A stretch of 64,000 nucleotides of DNA from Ruminococcaceae bacterium UBA1405 (GTDB lineage: Bacteria > Bacillota > Clostridia > Oscillospirales > Ruminococcaceae): positions 1 to 64,000 of the forward strand of contig DBQB01000009.1 of NCBI GenBank assembly GCA_002305685.1, in the 5' to 3' direction. The notes beneath the pieces are model-generated. The model made no database searches. It was not told where the DNA came from and worked only from the letters and a program-made list of their open reading frames with translations. The translations under genes were made by a program, and so were the position numbers. Positions 60,257 to 64,000 of this stretch are shown piece after piece; the first letter of the stretch is position 1; the number at the start of each line of letters is the position of its first letter.

Positions 60257-62125
60257 TCAGTGCAGCATTGCGTTGGAGAGCACCTGCATACTGCGCTTCA
60301 TAAACGCAGCCATCTCCTCCGCCGTGAGGGAACGATGGCTCAGCGCTGCCAAATCATAGATATACTGGCAGGCCAGCTTCCGATCCTCCTCGCTGAGGGA
60401 AGGAAGCTTTTCGATGAGCGCATTGCGGGTATTGATGACCACTGTGGTTTTGGGTTTTTCTCCAAAGTTCATCCCATAATACGCACCCATCTCCTGCATC
60501 CGGCGTGCCTGCTCGCTGAGCAGCAGCACCGCAGGAGTCTGATCGTCCTTCAGCGCTTCGGAACGGATTTCCAACTCTTTGGCCTTCTCCCCCATCGCTT
60601 CGGTGAATAGTTTGCTCAACTGTTCCGCCTGCGTCTCGTCCGTCTGGGTATCCTTCATAGCTTCGCTGATATCAGAATCGATTCGAGCAAATTTAATTTC
60701 GTGATTTTTATATTCCAAGAAGCTGATAAAATGCGGATCGATGGCATGACTGAGCACCGCCACTGCAATCCCCTGAGCGTCAAACATCCGGATATACTGG
60801 GACTGTAAATCCTCATCGGTGACATAAAAGATCTTGTTGTCTTTTGTCTTGGGGAATTCCTCCAGCGTCTTATACTCTCCCTTGGTGGTTTTCAGCAGCA
60901 GAATATCCTTCACACGGTCATAGAACTTCTCATCCTTGATGCAGCCAAACTTAATGAAGGGCGAGATATCCTCCCAGTATTTGCAGAAATCTTCCCGATT
61001 GTCCTGGAAAATAGAATGCAGTTTATCAGATACCTTTTTGGTAATATGGCGGGAAATCTTGGCTACATCCCCATCGTTTTGCAGAAAGCTGCGGGATACG
61101 TTGAGCGGCAGATCGGGACAGTCGATCACACCTTTGAGCAGCATCAAGAATTCCGGAACGACTTCCTTAATATTGTCCGCCACATAGACCTGATTGCTGT
61201 AGAGTTTAATCTCTCCAGGCATAACCTCCACCTTGTTCTGCTGCTTGGGAAAATACAGAATGCCTTTGAGGTTGAAGGGATAATCCACATTCAGATGGAT
61301 CCAGAACAGTGGTTCATTGAAATCCATAAATACCTGGGAATAAAACTGCTTATACTCCTCATCGGTACAATCCTTAGGCGCTTTGAGCCAGAGAGGATGG
61401 GTATCGTTGACCGGATAATCCTTGGTCGGAGCCTCAGCCTTACCATCCTTCTCCTCATCGGTTGAAGGGGTCTGCGCAGGCACTTCATCCAGATGTTTGG
61501 GATTGAGATAAATCTCATAGGGCATAAACTGACAATACTTATGGAGAATTTCATGAAGACGGGTTTCCTTGAGAAATTCTTCCTCCCCCTGAGCGATATG
61601 TAGAGTAATGGTAGTTCCTACCTCGCTGCGGGTGCCGTCGCTGATCTCATACTCCGCGGAACCATCCGAATACCAGTGAACCGGTTTGGCATCTTTTTGA
61701 TAGGAAAGGGTGTCGATCTCCACTTCGCTTGCTGCCATAAAAGCGGAATAAAAGCCCAAGCCAAAATGTCCGATAATTCCTACGTCGCCGCTGTCGGTTT
61801 TCTCCCGATAGTGATCCACAAATTCCTTGGCACCGGAAAAAGCCACCTGGGTGATATACCTTTCCACCTCATCTTCGGTCATGCCCAAACCATTATCGGA
61901 AAAGCACAACGTCTTGGCAGCTTCATCCACCGTAATTACCACTCTCGGCGGAGTCTCGCTCTTTTCAGCTTCTCCAATGTTTCTCAGTTTTTCCAGTTTA
62001 CTGATCGCGTCACAGCCGTTAGAAACCAGCTCACGAACAAAAATATCCTTGTCCGAATAAAGCCATTTTTTGATGATCGGAAATAAATTCTCCGATTCTA
62101 CCTTAATCTGTCCTTGTCGTTTCAT
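60257..62125 (-). CDS. htpG: Chaperone HtpG (Hsp90)
   Basis: A 622-aa bacterial Hsp90. The ATP-binding N-domain has ELVSNGCDAISKL (residues 26-38), DNGLGMTEDEV and GHFGLGFYSAFM. The middle domain follows (VDYPFNLKGILYFP, SRSFLQNDGDV), and the C-terminal dimerisation domain ends in a short tail. The ATG at 62125 is 9 nt behind GGAGGA. No CIRCE or HrcA site is visible upstream, so regulation is not the classical heat-shock type. Confidence 0.96.
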   Translation of the reverse strand: MKRQGQIKVESENLFPIIKKWLYSDKDIFVRELVSNGCDAISKLEKLRNIGEAEKSETPPRVVITVDEAAKTLCFSDNGLGMTEDEVERYITQVAFSGAKEFVDHYREKTDSGDVGIIGHFGLGFYSAFMAASEVEIDTLSYQKDAKPVHWYSDGSAEYEISDGTRSEVGTTITLHIAQGEEEFLKETRLHEILHKYCQFMPYEIYLNPKHLDEVPAQTPSTDEEKDGKAEAPTKDYPVNDTHPLWLKAPKDCTDEEYKQFYSQVFMDFNEPLFWIHLNVDYPFNLKGILYFPKQQNKVEVMPGEIKLYSNQVYVADNIKEVVPEFLMLLKGVIDCPDLPLNVSRSFLQNDGDVAKISRHITKKVSDKLHSIFQDNREDFCKYWEDISPFIKFGCIKDEKFYDRVKDILLLKTTKGEYKTLEEFPKTKDNKIFYVTDEDLQSQYIRMFDAQGIAVAVLSHAIDPHFISFLEYKNHEIKFARIDSDISEAMKDTQTDETQAEQLSKLFTEAMGEKAKELEIRSEALKDDQTPAVLLLSEQARRMQEMGAYYGMNFGEKPKTTVVINTRNALIEKLPSLSEEDRKLACQYIYDLAALSHRSLTAEEMAAFMKRSMQVLSNAMLH

Positions 62126-62212
62126 ATTGTACTTTCCTCCATTTCCATATATCTTTAATCTTTGGTTGCCGTCCAATTTCGACGGCTCTCAAAATGTTTT
62201 TGCACCAAAAAT

Positions 62213-62241
62213 ATCCTACCGCAAAGGGAAACTCTTGTCAA
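62213..62241 (-). promoter_or_regulatory. Promoter of htpG
   Basis: On the minus strand TTGACA (62241-62236) and TAGGAT (62218-62213) are separated by 17 nt. The -35 overlaps the birA stop codon. The leader holds a GCCGTC/GACGGC hairpin at about 62168-62186. Confidence 0.75.
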
Positions 62242-63221
62242 CCATCCTCCAACCACGGCAAGCGGATATCGCCAGAATATAACCGCTGCATTCCTTGTGG
62301 TGTGATAACTGCCAGAGAACCATCCGGCTTAATATCCTCTACCAACACCCGCTGCCAATGGTCTTTATTCCACCATGCAATCTCTTTTCCAATTAGGAAA
62401 GAGCGACGCCGGTACTCCTCCATCACAGAGTTGGAAAAACAATCCGGCCAACTTCGTTCCATCTCATCCAGAATGGCCGCCGCCAACCGATTGAGGGAAG
62501 GGGGACTTTCCTCCCCCAACAACATTTTTAAAGAAGCCGCTTTTCCCTGAAGTTCTTCCGGAAACTGATCCGGCAAGGTGGAGACATTGATTCCAATGCC
62601 CACCACAGCATATTCCAGCTGATGCAGCTCCAAATCCATTGAAGCTTCCGTCAAAATTCCGCAAATCTTCTTGCCCTGAACATAGAGATCATTGATCCAC
62701 TTGATCTCCACAGGGAGTCCTGTCAACAACTCCACCGCACGCGCGACAACCACGGCAGCCCATGTTGTCAGATGAATTCCTTGTTCAGCACTGCACTCCG
62801 GGCGAAGCACTACGCTCATATACAGTCCAACGTCTTTGGGGGAGAAAAAAGTGCGGTTTCTTCGGCCCCGTCCGCCAGTCTGTTCTCGGGCAGCCACCAC
62901 GTCGCCATGGCCCGCGCCCTGCTGCGCTGCTTGTTTTGCAACAGCATTGGTGGAATCGACACAAGGCTCCACGTGCAGCTGCCGTCCGAACACTTCCGTA
63001 TGCAGCGCAGAGAATATGCCGGCGGCACTGACGTGTCCTGTGTCTGAACACAGGCGATATCCTCGATTGGTAACCGCCTCAATCTGATAACCTTCCCTGC
63101 GCAGCGCCTCAATCGTTTTCCAAACGGCACTGCGGGTGATCTGTAACTTGGAGGCAATCTTACTGCCTGAAACACTTTCCTGGCGGTTTTGTTCCAAAAT
63201 TTCCAGAACCTTGGTTTTCAT
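62238..63221 (-). CDS. birA: Biotin operon repressor / biotin-[acetyl-CoA-carboxylase] ligase BirA
   Basis: A 327-aa bifunctional protein. An N-terminal winged-helix DNA-binding domain (residues 1-65, SGSKIASKLQITRSAVWKTIEAL) is present, so it may also repress biotin genes. The ligase has the biotinyl-AMP loop EQTGGRGRRNRTF (about 109-121), the KWINDLYV motif (about 180) and the IGINVS strand. The ATG at 63221 has AGGGG upstream. No bio genes are visible. Confidence 0.94.
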   Translation of the reverse strand: MKTKVLEILEQNRQESVSGSKIASKLQITRSAVWKTIEALRREGYQIEAVTNRGYRLCSDTGHVSAAGIFSALHTEVFGRQLHVEPCVDSTNAVAKQAAQQGAGHGDVVAAREQTGGRGRRNRTFFSPKDVGLYMSVVLRPECSAEQGIHLTTWAAVVVARAVELLTGLPVEIKWINDLYVQGKKICGILTEASMDLELHQLEYAVVGIGINVSTLPDQFPEELQGKAASLKMLLGEESPPSLNRLAAAILDEMERSWPDCFSNSVMEEYRRRSFLIGKEIAWWNKDHWQRVLVEDIKPDGSLAVITPQGMQRLYSGDIRLPWLEDG

Positions 63222-63375
63222 CTTGCCCCTGACCTCTCTTTCCGTCCCATTCGCCAATACTGTCTATTTGTTATCCTACTGCGGTATTTTTCATAATTTT
63301 TGTTTTTTTTGTAAATTTTTAGCACACGGTGTTTTGTCGAGAAGCGCGCAATCAAAAACATCGCTCATCCCCGAT
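63222..63375. other. AT-rich intergenic stretch
   Basis: No gene is seen between birA and the D-2-hydroxyacid dehydrogenase gene. It holds long T-runs and a short CATCCC/GGGATG hairpin at about 63367-63386, reaching into the end of the dehydrogenase gene, and no clear promoter. Confidence 0.5.
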
Positions 63376-64000
63376 TTAGGGATGCAAAACGCTGTTGCTA
63401 CATTTTCCTTCAGTATAAAAATGGTAAAGGTTTTCAAAAGCGATTCCGACCATATTTTCCACCGCCTCATCGGTATAGAAGGCTACATGGGTAGTATACA
63501 CCACATTTGGCAGTTCCAGCAACCGCAAAAACTGCGGATGATCGATTCTTTGCCCGGACATATCTTTTCGAACAAAGGGCCGCTCTCCCTCTATTACATC
63601 AAAAGCCAAACCTCCAACCTTTCCGCTTTCCAGTCCCTGCAAGACGTCATTCCACTCAAACAGTCCGCCGCGGGACGTATTGACCAGCAGCACACCGTCC
63701 TTCATCTTGGAGAGTGTTTTCTGATCCACCATATGATACGTCTGAGGAGTCAAGGGACAGAGAAACACCAGAATATCCGACTGCCGGTACACTTCCTCCA
63801 ACGGAAGATAGGTGGCCATCTTGCTCACCTTCTCGGATGGATACAGATCATACGCCAACAGTTTTCCTCCAAAGCCATGGAAGTTTTCCACCGCCGCGCC
63901 GCCAATTCGCCCTGTACCGACGATCCCAGTGGTCAGATTGTGTATTTCCCTGCCACACATCCCTTCAATGGAGAAATCATGTGCCCGTATCCGGCGCTGC
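63376..64000 (-). CDS. D-2-hydroxyacid dehydrogenase (D-lactate-type), N-terminus cut off by window edge
   Basis: The C-terminal 208 residues or so of a D-2-hydroxyacid dehydrogenase; the frame stays open to the window end, where QRRIRAHDFSIEG precedes an internal Met. It shows the NAD-binding GTGRIGG, the catalytic Arg in VNTSRGGLF, Glu in DVIEGERPF and His in YTTHVAFYTDEAVENM. The RRIR and FYT features suggest the LdhA/D-lactate group. It would make D-lactate from pyruvate in fermentation. Partial at the 5' end. Confidence 0.88.
   Translation of the reverse strand, partial: QRRIRAHDFSIEGMCGREIHNLTTGIVGTGRIGGAAVENFHGFGGKLLAYDLYPSEKVSKMATYLPLEEVYRQSDILVFLCPLTPQTYHMVDQKTLSKMKDGVLLVNTSRGGLFEWNDVLQGLESGKVGGLAFDVIEGERPFVRKDMSGQRIDHPQFLRLLELPNVVYTTHVAFYTDEAVENMVGIAFENLYHFYTEGKCSNSVLHP

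Noticed and set aside
62126..62237. CIRCE element before htpG
   Set aside because: No TTAGCACTC-N9-GAGTGCTAA repeat is present; only an unrelated GCCGTC/GACGGC hairpin is found.

Overview
This window reads as a chromosomal segment of an anaerobic, spore-forming Firmicute of the class Clostridia, most likely a moderate-GC member of the Oscillospirales (family-level inference only, from gene content and base composition). The evidence is a set of endospore genes (spoIIGA-sigE, yqfC-yqfD, ylbJ, yunB, a cwlD-type amidase), clostridial conserved proteins (HemZ, DUF4364, a stand-alone ACT protein) and Gram-positive RNA regulators (lysine riboswitch, tyrosine T-box, glmS ribozyme). I recognised no insertion sequence, prophage, CRISPR array, rRNA or tRNA. 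Almost all of it is ordinary housekeeping DNA.

Layout. 1-2.6 kb: ugd and queA (minus strand). 2.8-6.7 kb: a lysine/diaminopimelate operon, asd-dapA-dapB-ACT protein, with a consensus promoter, a lysine riboswitch and a terminator. 6.7-8.4 kb: tyrS behind a T-box leader with a UAC specifier. 8.4-12.1 kb: a probable DUF6873 protein, a small Cys protein, radA and cwlD. 12.3-16.3 kb: a zinc-ribbon protein, a nucleoside kinase, hemZ and a metallo-beta-lactamase-fold hydrolase. 16.3-21.4 kb: recJ-relA-dtd, one minus-strand group with a clear promoter. 21.5-28.4 kb: zupT, a coiled-coil protein, coaD, rsmD, uvrC, ptsH, trmD and rimM.

28.5-38.3 kb: sporulation and cell-wall genes. These are yqfC-yqfD divergent from ylbJ, whose start looks frameshifted, then a small Cys protein, a large GHL10-like/amidase fusion, ligA, yunB and a DUF4364 protein. 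38.5-44.6 kb: a Ca2+-type P-type ATPase, a methyltransferase, cinA and a FAH-family hydrolase. 44.7-47.1 kb: glmS with a self-cleaving ribozyme and a long leader. 47.1-52.4 kb: an RCC1-repeat lipoprotein, two cyclophilins (one cytosolic, one lipoprotein), sigE and spoIIGA, with a divergent Cys-rich gene that has a sporulation-like promoter.

52.9-64 kb: a divergent Crp/Fnr-type regulator and ferredoxin pair sharing a perfect inverted repeat at the textbook activator position, then yjbQ, a ComEA-like protein, proC, an unusual SGNH-hydrolase/GH43-like fusion, an aldo/keto reductase, a GNAT acetyltransferase, htpG, birA and a D-2-hydroxyacid dehydrogenase cut by the window end.

The items most worth a second look are the regulator-ferredoxin control region, the homopolymer frameshift at ylbJ, the cytosolic SGNH-GH43 fusion, the 20-cysteine protein beside spoIIGA, and the long post-ribozyme leader of glmS.
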